The translations under genes were made by a program, and so were the position numbers. The notes beneath the pieces are model-generated. The model saw nothing but the letters and a program-made list of their open reading frames with translations, searched no databases and was not told the origin of the DNA. Below, piece by piece: positions 55,887 to 64,000 of a DNA stretch of 64,000 nt (within the stretch, counting starts at the first letter, position 1; every line of letters begins with the position of its first letter). The stretch spans positions 1,054,001 to 1,118,000 of the forward strand of contig NZ_CAKLPY010000002.1 of assembly GCF_923079645.1 (NCBI RefSeq). Direction: 5' to 3'. The DNA comes from Emticicia aquatica (lineage in GTDB: Bacteria > Bacteroidota > Bacteroidia > Cytophagales > Spirosomataceae).

Positions 55887-57062
55887 TTATTGAATCGATT
55901 TTTCATCGTATTCGCCCTTTGTAACACTCAAAACAATACCAATAGCAACAGACGTAAACAAGATTGATGTTCCTCCCATACTCATCAGCGGAAGTGTTTG
56001 CCCTGTAACTGGCCCTAAACCTACGTTGATAAACATGTGAACAAATGCTTGAAAAACAATACTAAACGTAAGACCCACACAAAGCAAACCACCAAAAGCT
56101 CGGTTAGTGTTTTCCACATTTTTTAGTCCCCGATACAGTAGCCATAGATATAGCCCCATCACCATTACTGCTCCAACTAATCCATATTCTTCTACAATGA
56201 TTGCATAGATATAGTCAGAAAAAGCTTCTGGCAAATAATTTCTTTGAAAACTATTGCCTGGTCCAATACCTATTGTACCGCCTCGTGCAATAGCAATCAT
56301 GGCTTGTTCTTTCTGAAAACTATCGTCTCTTTCAGGGTTTCCTATTATTTTATCTCTATTAATATCAATATTTGAAAACGCTTCAATACGCTCAAGCACT
56401 ACTTGTCCACGACCAAACTCTACACCAGTCGAATATAAATAAACGCTAATACTTATCATCAAAATCAATATTGATATTACCAATCCTGACATTCGGAATA
56501 AATAGCGACTTGGCACGCGGCCTACGAACATAATGAGAAAACAAGTTACCCCTAAAATAACTGCTGTTGAAAAGTTTGTTACTGCCAACATTCCACAAAG
56601 CAAAACACACCAAAATATTAATTCAATGAGTGTTTTACGTGTATATTCCACATTCTGTCTTCGAGCAAGCATAGCGGCCAAATTGGTAATAAGCACTAAA
56701 CGCACTAAGTCAGAAGATTGAAACGAAACCCCAAAGAGATTTATCCAACGTTTTGTTCCACCTACGGTTGTTCCAAAAAAGTATGTATATAGCAGTAAAA
56801 ATGGTGTTATCCAAAGTAACACTTTGGAAATACCTGCATAATTGGTGTAATTAATGCGATGAATAACCCAAACTACTATTAAGCCAAGAATCAAATGAGC
56901 CGTATGTGTTAGCAGATAACTTTCAGTATTTCCACCTGCTTTCTTGTAGGCCAAAGCAGAGCTGGCACTATAAACAACCAGCATACTAAACAACGATAGG
57001 AGTACGATGATGAACCAGATTTGCCAGTCACCACGCAATTTGTCTTTCAACCACGTTTCCAT
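55887..57062 (-). CDS. ftsW: Peptidoglycan glycosyltransferase FtsW (SEDS family)
   Basis: A 391-residue SEDS protein with about ten membrane helices. SEDS hallmarks are RWINLFGVSFQSSD, the periplasmic FSDYIYAIIVEEYGLVG, and the C-terminal PVTGQTLPLMSMGGTSIL. It polymerises glycan at the septum with a class B PBP. Being next to murG supports FtsW over RodA. No murD, mraY or ftsI lies upstream; instead there is a 326-nt gap with a possible promoter (57168-57175), so this is the first gene of the division transcript here. Confidence 0.93.
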   Translation of the reverse strand: METWLKDKLRGDWQIWFIIVLLSLFSMLVVYSASSALAYKKAGGNTESYLLTHTAHLILGLIVVWVIHRINYTNYAGISKVLLWITPFLLLYTYFFGTTVGGTKRWINLFGVSFQSSDLVRLVLITNLAAMLARRQNVEYTRKTLIELIFWCVLLCGMLAVTNFSTAVILGVTCFLIMFVGRVPSRYLFRMSGLVISILILMISISVYLYSTGVEFGRGQVVLERIEAFSNIDINRDKIIGNPERDDSFQKEQAMIAIARGGTIGIGPGNSFQRNYLPEAFSDYIYAIIVEEYGLVGAVMVMGLYLWLLYRGLKNVENTNRAFGGLLCVGLTFSIVFQAFVHMFINVGLGPVTGQTLPLMSMGGTSILFTSVAIGIVLSVTKGEYDEKSIQ

Positions 57063-57167
57063 GATTTTGTTTTGGCAGTAAAAACCACCGATTAAGATTA
57101 TAGGAAATAAGCACGGATGTTGACTTTAAATTTCTACAAAATTCTTGTCTAAATTTAAAAGCTGTAA

Positions 57168-57175
57168 CAAATGTA
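57168..57175 (-). promoter_or_regulatory. -7 box of the ftsW-ftsZ transcript
   Basis: TACATTTG on the minus strand matches TAnnTTTG, about 105 nt before ftsW. The -33 element is only a T-rich stretch. Confidence 0.45.
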
Positions 57176-57335
57176 AATTATTTCAAAATGAAAGAAAAGA
57201 AAAAAATGAGAAATTTATTATAAGGGGCAAGTTTGGAAATTTAATAAAAAAAACAGGTTTTTTAACAAGAAAAGTGACAATATCGCCCAATTTATCTGTT
57301 TAATTTGGTAAATACTTTTAGTTATTTATTAATAG

Positions 57336-57372
57336 CAAAAAGCCCTTATTTGCAATCAAAAAGGGCTTTTTG
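57336..57372 (-). terminator. Terminator of mscL
   Basis: A 12-bp stem (57336-57347 with 57361-57372), 13-nt loop, 16 nt after the mscL stop on the minus strand. Confidence 0.75.
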
Positions 57373-57388
57373 AAAATCATAATAACTA

Positions 57389-57715
57389 TTATTTATCTGT
57401 TACTTTTGCCTTATTTGCTACTTTTACAACCAAAAAAATAACCCAAGCAATAATAAGAAAATTAAGGATAGTGCTTAGAAAACCACCATAATTGATAATA
57501 ATCGCTGGCACTTCTTTTCCTGCTGCATCAAGCATTTTTTCACGAAGAACAATCCCTCCTGTAACGCCTCCATTAGTAACCAAATTGATAATTGGCATAA
57601 TCAAATCATCAACCAATGAAGTTACGATTTTACCAAATGCCCCACCGATAATCACACCAACGGCTAAATCAAGGACATTTCCCTGTGCAATAAATGTTTT
57701 AAATTCTTTTAACAT
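57389..57715 (-). CDS. mscL: Large-conductance mechanosensitive channel MscL
   Basis: A 108-residue channel subunit. The N-terminal [37 protein letters not shown] (in two blocks) is the amphipathic helix plus TM1 with its glycine-rich pore; TM2 is around 72-95, followed by a charged tail. It releases solutes during osmotic downshock. The periplasmic loop is short, and the length is slightly below the E. coli protein (136). It has its own terminator. Confidence 0.95.
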   Translation of the reverse strand: MLKEFKTFIAQGNVLDLAVGVIIGGAFGKIVTSLVDDLIMPIINLVTNGGVTGGIVLREKMLDAAGKEVPAIIINYGGFLSTILNFLIIAWVIFLVVKVANKAKVTDK

Positions 57716-57759
57716 CGTTTTATAAATTTATAGTTTAGGATTTTATCAAAAAAATAGGC

Positions 57760-58683
57760 TTACAGCGTAAATAAAAAGCCAACGGCTAATCCTTCACTTA
57801 ACTGAAATTTCTTAACAATATCAGCATCATAAACACCTAATACTGTAAAGTTTACATTGAGATATTTATTAACTTTTGCGGTCGTTACAAGACTAATATT
57901 ATGGTCAACTGGCTTTGTTTTTGGTGCATAAGCAACAAACCCTTGATAACGCCACTTTAGATTTAGGTTTTTAGCAATATCTTTATCAAAAGCCGCTATT
58001 ACTTGAAAACCCATTTCGTTCAACACTTTCTTACCTTTCTCAACACCATAAGAACGAAATATCTTTTGGCCATCTTCAGTACCTTCTTGTTGTGTATTGG
58101 CAAAAACAATATCATTAGTCATAAATGTTTGACGAAGCGTAGCTCCACCTAACTGAAGAACAAAGAATTTCAATGGTTTCCACTCCAAACCAACACCTTC
58201 TGAAAGAAACCCAGGGGCAAATAAACTAGAAATTTTATTTCCTTTTACCCCACTTGCATCATACGCAAATCCAGGAGCAAATTGCGAAAGAAAGTTTGCA
58301 CCCGCAAACCAATTAATTGTTGGACTTAATTTACTTCCGTATTTGACATCCATAAAAATACGGTCAATACTCTTACGAGCATCTTGGCCATTATTTTTTT
58401 GAGTTCCGTACTGAAATTGAATATCCGACGAAAAAACGCCTTTATTCTTATGATAAATTGCTTTATTATTAAAAATAAAACCTATTCCAATGCTTCCAAC
58501 ACTACCTTGAGCCCCTGACCAAGCATCATTGAAACCTGATTGAGAAAAATTAATACCAAATTGCGTACTCCGTGGGTCCCACCACCCTATACGCAATGAA
58601 TCTTCACGGTTTTTAGGTAATTCTTGAGCAAATAAATTGATGGTAAAAGAAAAATAGCAAATTGTTAAGAAAACCTTTTTCAT
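57760..58683 (-). CDS. DUF3078 family outer-membrane-type protein
   Basis: A 307-residue exported protein. The signal peptide (1-19, ending LFAQ) is followed by alternating beta strands through to an aromatic-ended last strand (GFLFTL). The FGINFSQSGFNDAWSGAQGSVGSIGIGF stretch, here in two parts, is typical of the DUF3078 family of Bacteroidota. A small outer-membrane barrel is likely, and its function is unknown. It lies 44 nt upstream of mscL on the same strand and may be cotranscribed. Confidence 0.78.
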   Translation of the reverse strand: MKKVFLTICYFSFTINLFAQELPKNREDSLRIGWWDPRSTQFGINFSQSGFNDAWSGAQGSVGSIGIGFIFNNKAIYHKNKGVFSSDIQFQYGTQKNNGQDARKSIDRIFMDVKYGSKLSPTINWFAGANFLSQFAPGFAYDASGVKGNKISSLFAPGFLSEGVGLEWKPLKFFVLQLGGATLRQTFMTNDIVFANTQQEGTEDGQKIFRSYGVEKGKKVLNEMGFQVIAAFDKDIAKNLNLKWRYQGFVAYAPKTKPVDHNISLVTTAKVNKYLNVNFTVLGVYDADIVKKFQLSEGLAVGFLFTL

Positions 58684-58858
58684 TTAAAAATGAGAATTTT
58701 AGTTGATAATATATGGGTAGTAAAAATGGCAAAACATTCTCACGTATTTTGAGACTTTAGGAAGAACAAATAGTAACAAAACCCTATAAAGCTCACAGAA
58801 ACAAAAAGAAATCTAAGCGAAATTAAGTTAAAATCGCATAGTTTTTGTTTAATACCAT

Positions 58859-59686
58859 TTATTCAAATACAATTACTTTTTTAGATTGTAAAACTTGTAG
58901 CGGAAAAATAGTTTTAGAATCAATCGTTTTAAGTGTAATCGTGGTATTATCAATGGCTATAATTTCGCCTTTAATGCCATCAATTTCAATCACTTGACCT
59001 TCTTTATATCTATTCCTACTATAAAAAGACGAAATAATATTGAGTAATATTTCTTTTGAAGCAAAGCCATAACCAATAGCAAAAGCAAAGATAATTCCGC
59101 CCACCAATAAATTAAAACTCGATTCTAGTAAACTCGTATTGATACCAACTTGAGCAACCGATTGAATCACAAAGATGATTAACAAGAAGAAGAAAATTGC
59201 CGTTCCGATTAATTTTCCTGCGGCAATATTGAAAGATTTACAAAGTGTAACCACAAAATTTTTGAGAGCATCTGCAAGAAAAATTCCAGCAGAAAGCATT
59301 AAAGCTGACGAAATTAACTTTGGTATAAACTCAACCAATAACTTTACCATGTCCGAAATTGCAGGAACACCCAATGTATCGGCCGCTGGTCTGAGCATAA
59401 AAATCAGAATAAAATAGTATAAAACTTTTGAGATAATCGAACTCAATTTTATCTCTAATTTCAGACTTTTAATGGCATCAATTTCATTCAGTTTTTCTCC
59501 AATTTTATCCGCCCCGACTCTTTCTAACATTTTTTGAGTAACAGCGGCTACCATTTTGGCAACTATCCAGCCAATTAATAAAATAATAATTGCCCCAATT
59601 AAATTATAGAAAAAACCCATGAAACTTTTAATCATATCATTAAAGGTTTCAAGCAAAGTATCGGTAAAATTTGGCGTTTGTTTCAT
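58859..59686 (-). CDS. MscS-like mechanosensitive ion channel family protein
   Basis: A 275-residue membrane protein. Three conserved TM-helix segments (about 22-50, 78-100 and 155-180, as in the TM_helix repeat family) precede a fourth (about 190-215) that ends in GYGFASKEILLNIISSFYSR, the pore-region equivalent of MscS. A small beta domain (GQVIEIDGIKGEIIAIDNTTITLKT) follows, and the large C-terminal MscS domain is missing. It probably senses membrane tension or ions. It lies 34 nt after the 59-aa gene in an operon led by an ECF sigma factor. Confidence 0.8.
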   Translation of the reverse strand: MKQTPNFTDTLLETFNDMIKSFMGFFYNLIGAIIILLIGWIVAKMVAAVTQKMLERVGADKIGEKLNEIDAIKSLKLEIKLSSIISKVLYYFILIFMLRPAADTLGVPAISDMVKLLVEFIPKLISSALMLSAGIFLADALKNFVVTLCKSFNIAAGKLIGTAIFFFLLIIFVIQSVAQVGINTSLLESSFNLLVGGIIFAFAIGYGFASKEILLNIISSFYSRNRYKEGQVIEIDGIKGEIIAIDNTTITLKTIDSKTIFPLQVLQSKKVIVFE

Positions 59687-59720
59687 GAAATAATTATAAA
59701 AAATAGGTTGTAGGGTGTAT

Positions 59721-59900
59721 TTATTCGTCTTTCGGTTCTAATTCTTGTAATAATTTTACTGCGGCAACCATTGGCTCTCCTAAAAACATTTGGACGATTT
59801 GCATCGCATCACGAATCGCATCGATTTCGGCAGTGAGCATACCTTTCAGATGCTCTGGAGCGGTTTCATTGTCATCAAAATCTGTTATAATTTCAGGCAT
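59721..59900 (-). CDS. Small acidic protein in the sigma factor-MscS operon
   Basis: This 59-residue frame (MPEIITDFDDNETAPEH... ending QELEPKDE) is bounded by ATG 59900 and TAA 59721. It is acidic, without cysteines or membrane segment, and its middle (EIDAIRDAMQIVQMFLG) is predicted to be helical. It lies 41 nt after the sigma factor and 34 nt before the MscS-like gene, all on one strand, which supports it being real. I do not recognise a family. Binding to the sigma factor or the channel is possible. Confidence 0.6.
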   Translation of the reverse strand: MPEIITDFDDNETAPEHLKGMLTAEIDAIRDAMQIVQMFLGEPMVAAVKLLQELEPKDE

Positions 59901-59941
59901 CTATTTTTATTTTAGAAAATAAATATTTACAAAAATTACAA

Positions 59942-60544
59942 CTATTTTTTCCAAAACCAAATTGCCTTAGCAATTATAATCAGGAAGAAGACAATGTTTT
60001 CGGTATAAATCTTTCTTAACTTTTCTTTCGTTCGCATCAGTCGCATTTTCACGGCACTTTCACTGATTTTAAAAGTATCAGCAATTTCCTTGATGCTAAA
60101 ATCATCTTGGTACTTCATCAGTAAAATAGCTCGCTCGTCTGGATCAATTTTTTGCAAAGCCTTTTTTAGACTTTGCCCTTGAATTTCGGCTAATTCAGAA
60201 TCATCGTCTTCGGCTTCAAGGTCGAAATTTTCGTCTAACGCAACCTCAGCTTGTTTTTTAACAATTCTGATTTGGTCCATGCAATAATTATAGGTAATCG
60301 AATAAAGCCATGTAGAAAACTTGGCTTGTTCTTTAAAACTCCCAATTTTCAAAACTAAACGAAGAAAAATATCATGCGTAAAATCTTCTGCTTGGGCATC
60401 GTTTTTCACGAAAGAGAGGCATTTTCTATAAACTTTATCAACATATCTGTCGTAAAGTTCTTCAAAATAAAGGTTTCTCTGTGTATCGATGTATAATCGA
60501 ACCAATTCCTCGTCCGAAATATTTTTAAATGCTTTGTTTTTCAA
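59942..60544 (-). CDS. ECF-type RNA polymerase sigma factor with C-terminal membrane segment
   Basis: A 200-residue sigma-70 family factor. Region 2 includes YFEELYDRYVDKVYRKC, DAQAEDFTHDIFLRL and FSTWLYSITYNYCMDQIR; region 4 includes DERAILLMKYQDDFSIKEIA and ISESAVKMRLMRTKEKLRKI. After region 4 the last 17 residues are strongly hydrophobic (IVFFLIIIAKAIWFW) and end in KK, as in a tail-anchored protein. A sigma factor with its own membrane tail could be held at the membrane. No classical anti-sigma gene follows; the next genes are a 59-aa protein and an MscS-like channel. Confidence 0.88.
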   Translation of the reverse strand: MKNKAFKNISDEELVRLYIDTQRNLYFEELYDRYVDKVYRKCLSFVKNDAQAEDFTHDIFLRLVLKIGSFKEQAKFSTWLYSITYNYCMDQIRIVKKQAEVALDENFDLEAEDDDSELAEIQGQSLKKALQKIDPDERAILLMKYQDDFSIKEIADTFKISESAVKMRLMRTKEKLRKIYTENIVFFLIIIAKAIWFWKK

Positions 60545-60875
60545 TTTAGACCAATTGGTTAGGAAAAAGTAACATCTTTATGTACTTTTCTTTTGGGATT
60601 AGGTATCAATATATTGTGTTAATTGCCAAATACTATAGAAACTCCTTAATGTAACAAATAACAACTTCGTTTTCCGAACCGCCTGTTACGGTATTACGAA
60701 TATTCGCTTTTATTTATTCAAATATTAGCTTTTTTTGAGAGAAAGCCAAATTTCAAATAAAAATTAATAGTATGCTTGCATAATATTAATTCCTTTTTTT
60801 ACTAACTTTCGGAATATTTTAAATCTTCAACCGAAGGCTCATTTTTTGAGCCAAAAACAAAACATACTATCTATT
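60545..60875. other. Divergent region between the sigma factor and SCP2-like genes
   Basis: About 330 nt with no gene. It must hold promoters in both directions, but no exact TAnnTTTG pair with good spacing was found. An ECF-type, self-regulated promoter before the sigma gene is possible. Confidence 0.4.
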
Positions 60876-61187
60876 ATGTCTGCTAAAGAATATTTACAAA
60901 ATACCGCTTCAAGACTAACCGCAAGCGACGTTGAAGGTGTTTCAACAACTTTACATTTTGATTTTGGCGGTGGAGCCGACTACTCAATGGTTGTTGCCGA
61001 TGGTAAAGCTGAGTTTGTTGAAGGATTTGTCGGAACACCCGAATGTGTGGTAAAAGCTGATGCTGATGATTTCGTCAAAATTGCAACAGGTGATATGAAC
61101 CCAATGATGGCCATGATGATGGGTAAACTTAAATTATCGAATCCTGGGGCAATGATGAAATACGCAAAAATGCTAGGATTGATGTAA
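60876..61187 (+). CDS. SCP2 sterol/lipid-binding domain protein
   Basis: A 103-residue single-domain protein of the SCP2 family. The pattern (FDFGGGADYSMVVADGKAEFVEGF, then ECVVKADADDFVKIATGDMNP in two parts, a methionine-rich helix MMAMMMGKLKLSNPGAMMKYAKML) fits SCP2-type lipid carriers. These bind fatty acyl-CoA or sterol-like molecules. The neighbouring acyl-CoA dehydrogenase gene 72 nt downstream supports a role in fatty acid handling. The ATG at 60876 is preferred to a TTG ten codons earlier. Confidence 0.85.
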   Translation: MSAKEYLQNTASRLTASDVEGVSTTLHFDFGGGADYSMVVADGKAEFVEGFVGTPECVVKADADDFVKIATGDMNPMMAMMMGKLKLSNPGAMMKYAKMLGLM

Positions 61188-61259
61188 AATGCTTGCTCAA
61201 AAACCAAAGTTCATCAATCTCTTAATCGAAAAAATGAAGCCTTTCTGAGGCTTAAAACT

Positions 61260-63059
61260 ATGGCAAAAAATTATTTCAATAAACGAAATGTTGACTTCTT
61301 ACTTTATGAAGTTCACGAGGCAGAATCATTGACGAAACACGCTCGCTACGCCGACCACAACAAGGAAACTTTTGACATGACAATTGACGCAGCAACACAA
61401 ATTGCTGATAATTTGATGTTTCCATTTTTAAAGGATGTCGATAAAAACCAACCTGAGTTAAAAGATGGAAAAGTAACGGTTCATCCAGCAATCAAAGATT
61501 ATTTGAAAGCAATCGGAGAGTCGGGCATTATCGGAGCTGATTTTGACTATGACAATGGAGGAGCTCAAATGCCTGTTACAATTACGAGCATTTTAGGCTA
61601 TATTCTGATGTCAGCCAACAACGGAATGATGTTTACTGGACTTACTTCTGGTGCAGCTCGACTAATTGCTAGTTTTGGCTCACAAGAGTTGAAGGATACT
61701 TATATTCCAAACATGATTTCGGGAAAATGGCAAGGTACAATGTGCTTAACTGAGCCACAAGCGGGTAGTTCGTTATCGGATATCACTTCTACGGCTGAAC
61801 CTTTGGCTGACGGAACATACAAAATGCGTGGACAAAAAGTGTTTATTTCGGCTGGAGACCATGACGCAACCGACAATATCATTCATTTATTTATTGGCCG
61901 AATCAAAGGAGCTCCACTTGGAACAAAGGGAATTTCGCTGTTTGTGATTCCAAAATACCGAATGGATGGTACTGATAATGATGTTACTTCTATGGGCATT
62001 TATCACAAACTTGGACAAAAAGGTGTTCCTGCAATGCACTTAGGTTTTGGTGATAAAAAAGATGATTGTATCGGATATTTAGTGGGCGAGCCAAACAAAG
62101 GCTTAAACTACATGTTTCAGATGATGAATGAAGCTCGTATTGGTGTCGGAATTACAGGAGCGTCAATTACTTCAGCAGCTTATTATGCCGCTCTTGAATA
62201 CGCCAAAGAACGCCCGCAAAGTCGTCGTTTAAATCAAAAACATGCACTAGATGCTCCGCAAATTGCCATTATCCAGCATCCTGATGTAAAAAGAATGTTA
62301 TTGTTTCAGAAAGCGGTTGTTGAAGGTTCGTTATCATTATTGCTCGAAACTTCAAAATACTTCGACCTTTCGGAAGCTTCTGACGACCCCGAAGAAAAAG
62401 AAAATGCACATTTACTGCTCGAATTACTCACGCCAATTGCCAAGACTTTTCCGTGCGAATACGGCATGAAATCAATCAGCGATTCGGTGCAATGTTTTGG
62501 TGGTTACGGTTTTACGGAAGATTTTCCAGTCGAACAATATTACAGAGATATTCGTATCACGCCAATTTATGAAGGAACAACGGGCATACAATCGCAAGAT
62601 TTATTGGGCCGTAAAGTACCAATGGCAGGCGGAAAAGCAACAATGCTATTGGCTCAAGAAATTGGTAAAACAATTATGTCGGCCTTACAATACGACGATT
62701 TGAAAAGATACGCCCTTTCTCTGAAAGAAGAAGGCGAACGCCTTCAAAAAGTTACGCTACATTTATTGAGTATTGCAGGAACAGGCGATGTGGAAAGATT
62801 CTTGTCGGACGCCACACTTTACATGGAAATGTTTAGTTTGAATGTAGTTGCATGGCAATGGCTCAAACAAGCCGTTGTGGCCAAACAAAAACTCTTGGTT
62901 TCGTCAGATAACAACGATGATGTAACGTTTTATGAAAGTAAAATTCATACGATGAAATATTTCTTCCATTATGAAATTCCAAAAACACAGGGTTTATCAA
63001 CTCGATTGATGGATGAAGAGGTTTTGACGGTTATGTTTGAAAAAGAAGTAGTTATGTAA
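61260..63059 (+). CDS. Acyl-CoA dehydrogenase (large type, with C-terminal extension)
   Basis: A 599-residue FAD-dependent dehydrogenase. The FAD-binding TMCLTEPQAGSSLSDI and the middle domain are followed by a helical domain with ARIGVGITGAS, QCFGGYGFTEDFPVEQYYRD and the catalytic glutamate in PIYEGTTGIQ. Beyond the standard 380-residue core there is a C-terminal helical domain of about 130 residues, as in DmdC-like and other long acyl-CoA dehydrogenases. The substrate chain is unknown; electrons should pass to ETF. It lies after the SCP2-like gene and probably shares its transcript. Confidence 0.93.
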   Translation: MAKNYFNKRNVDFLLYEVHEAESLTKHARYADHNKETFDMTIDAATQIADNLMFPFLKDVDKNQPELKDGKVTVHPAIKDYLKAIGESGIIGADFDYDNGGAQMPVTITSILGYILMSANNGMMFTGLTSGAARLIASFGSQELKDTYIPNMISGKWQGTMCLTEPQAGSSLSDITSTAEPLADGTYKMRGQKVFISAGDHDATDNIIHLFIGRIKGAPLGTKGISLFVIPKYRMDGTDNDVTSMGIYHKLGQKGVPAMHLGFGDKKDDCIGYLVGEPNKGLNYMFQMMNEARIGVGITGASITSAAYYAALEYAKERPQSRRLNQKHALDAPQIAIIQHPDVKRMLLFQKAVVEGSLSLLLETSKYFDLSEASDDPEEKENAHLLLELLTPIAKTFPCEYGMKSISDSVQCFGGYGFTEDFPVEQYYRDIRITPIYEGTTGIQSQDLLGRKVPMAGGKATMLLAQEIGKTIMSALQYDDLKRYALSLKEEGERLQKVTLHLLSIAGTGDVERFLSDATLYMEMFSLNVVAWQWLKQAVVAKQKLLVSSDNNDDVTFYESKIHTMKYFFHYEIPKTQGLSTRLMDEEVLTVMFEKEVVM

Positions 63060-63079
63060 TTTTCGATGAATATTCACAC

Positions 63080-63116
63080 AAAAGTCCGTAAAAGAACTAA
63101 CTTTTACGGACTTTTT
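63080..63116. terminator. Bidirectional terminator between the acyl-CoA dehydrogenase and prfB genes
   Basis: A perfect 15-bp stem (63080-63094 with 63101-63115) and 6-nt loop, ending in a T run, between convergent genes. Confidence 0.85.
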
Positions 63117-63127
63117 GTTTCTAAAAA

Positions 63128-64000
63128 TTAATTTGCCATCAAAAAACCTTTGATAAAATCATCAATATCGCCATTTAGCACGGCTTCGGTATTTGACGTT
63201 TGAATATTTGTTCGGTGGTCTTTCACACGTCGGTCATCTAAAACATAACTTCTGATTTGTGACCCCCACTCATTTTTCATTTTCCCTGCTTCGGTTTCAG
63301 CTCTTGCAGCATTTCGTTTATCAACTTCGAGCTGATAGAGTTTCGACCTCAACATTTGCATTGCACGCTCACGGTTTCCGAGCTGACTGCGGTCAACTTG
63401 ACAAACAATTACGATTCCCGTAGGTTTGTGCGTCAGTTGTACTTTTGTTTCCACCTTATTGACATTTTGTCCACCTGCTCCGCCTGAGCGAGAAGTTTGG
63501 ATTTCAATATCAGCAGGATTTATTTCAATTGTAATTGTTTCGTCCACCAAAGGAGTTACAAAAACTGAGGCAAACGAAGTATGGCGACGAGCATTAGAAT
63601 CGAACGGCGATACACGGACCAAACGATGCACACCGTTTTCAGATTTTAAGAAACCATAAGCCATTGGTCCATCTACTTGCAACGAAACAGATTTCACGCC
63701 AGCCGTATCACCATCCTGAAAATCAAGTTCCGATACTTTATACCCTTTTTTATTGGCCCACATCAAATACATTCTCATCAGCATACTTGTCCAGTCTTGA
63801 CTTTCAGTACCGCCTGCACCAGCATTTATTTCGAGAATGGCACTCATTTGGTCTTCTTCGTTTGAAAGCATTCGCTTCAACTCCAGATCCTCCAAAATAA
63901 CTTCTACTTTTTTTCCTTCTTCGTCAACTTCTTCTTCAGTTACTTCGCCTGCTTCGTAGAATTCATAAAGCGTTTCGAGGTCTCCGATGGCTGCATCCGC
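63128..64000 (-). CDS. prfB: Peptide chain release factor 2, N-terminus beyond window
   Basis: The frame is open from the right edge (64000, in phase) to the TAA at 63128, giving 290 residues. It includes part of the N-terminal helical domain, then [13 protein letters not shown], the stop-codon-reading SPF motif ([12 protein letters not shown]) and the catalytic GGQ ([13 protein letters not shown]). SPF identifies it as RF2, which reads UAA and UGA. An internal TTG at 63895 is not the start, since the coding pattern continues upstream. The usual programmed frameshift site near codon 25 lies outside the window, so autoregulation cannot be judged. Confidence 0.95.
   Translation of the reverse strand, partial: ADAAIGDLETLYEFYEAGEVTEEEVDEEGKKVEVILEDLELKRMLSNEEDQMSAILEINAGAGGTESQDWTSMLMRMYLMWANKKGYKVSELDFQDGDTAGVKSVSLQVDGPMAYGFLKSENGVHRLVRVSPFDSNARRHTSFASVFVTPLVDETITIEINPADIEIQTSRSGGAGGQNVNKVETKVQLTHKPTGIVIVCQVDRSQLGNRERAMQMLRSKLYQLEVDKRNAARAETEAGKMKNEWGSQIRSYVLDDRRVKDHRTNIQTSNTEAVLNGDIDDFIKGFLMAN

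Larger units (their letters stand above)
57063..57388. other. Intergenic region between ftsW and mscL
   Basis: A 326-nt region containing the mscL terminator (57336-57372) and the probable ftsW promoter. The rest is AT-rich with nothing further recognised. Confidence 0.55.

Noticed and set aside
63128..63895. prfB starting at an internal TTG (63895)
   Set aside because: The reading frame and RF2-like helical sequence continue without a stop to the window edge, so the gene is truncated by the window and starts further upstream.

Overview
The window reads as chromosomal DNA of a Bacteroidota bacterium, most likely order Cytophagales. Supporting signs are: promoters of the Bacteroidota type (TTG/TTTG, then about 19-20 nt, then TAnnTTTG) before atpD and rpsA, with further TAnnTTTG boxes elsewhere; very few Shine-Dalgarno sites; a type IX secretion (CHU_C / gliding-motility) C-terminal domain; a DUF3078 protein; a TonB receptor with a carboxypeptidase-like N-terminal domain; and a short 80-residue ATP synthase epsilon subunit. 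The DNA is AT-rich throughout and most so in the polysaccharide locus. Genus cannot be fixed from the sequence alone.

Layout. 1-11.5 kb is mostly housekeeping: a truncated M1-type peptidase, cyclophilin, moaA, a nucleotidyltransferase-like protein with a small partner, atpDC, kdsC, pbpC (PBP1C), rpsA, tadA and Mn-type sodA. 11.6-31.7 kb (all + strand) is a capsular/exopolysaccharide locus: fcl, rfbA, a Wza-like SLBB export protein, gmd, a Wzz-like protein, glycosyltransferases, a translationally coupled CMP-acid-sugar-type cassette, an FkbM methyltransferase, a Wzy-like polymerase, an SGNH-like protein, a Wzx-like flippase, a DUF115/GT42-like protein, two GT2 enzymes, a WecG/TagA enzyme and a GDP-mannose 3,5-epimerase-like enzyme. 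31.9-39.9 kb (all - strand) carries a repeat-rich surface protein, the initiating polyprenyl-phosphate sugar-phosphate transferase, two coupled Wzi-like outer-membrane proteins and a T9SS cargo protein. 40.4-50.1 kb holds ileS, a small HMA-like membrane protein, a double-domain truncated-haemoglobin lipoprotein, a Tat-type PLP enzyme, a TonB receptor and a divergent MarR regulator. 50.2-57.1 kb is a division/wall cluster (ftsW-murG-GNAT-ftsQ-ftsA-ftsZ on the - strand) without murC. 57.4-64 kb has mscL, a DUF3078 protein, an ECF sigma factor/59-aa protein/MscS-like operon, an SCP2-like protein, an acyl-CoA dehydrogenase and the 3' part of prfB.

How the genes fit together. The two polysaccharide blocks together contain nearly all parts of a Wzx/Wzy-type pathway: initiation (33334), nucleotide-sugar synthesis (GDP-L-fucose, probably GDP-L-galactose, dTDP-glucose, and an unidentified CMP-linked acid), assembly (at least four transferases), flipping, polymerisation, length control, export and surface attachment (Wzi). 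The points most worth following up are the CMP-sugar cassette that lacks a NeuB-type synthase but has a GT42/DUF115-like candidate transferase, the tandem truncated-globin lipoprotein, the GNAT enzyme where murC is expected in the dcw cluster, the sigma/small protein/MscS-like operon, and a heptamer-built hairpin between atpD and atpC. I found no rRNA, tRNA, CRISPR array, insertion sequence or prophage.
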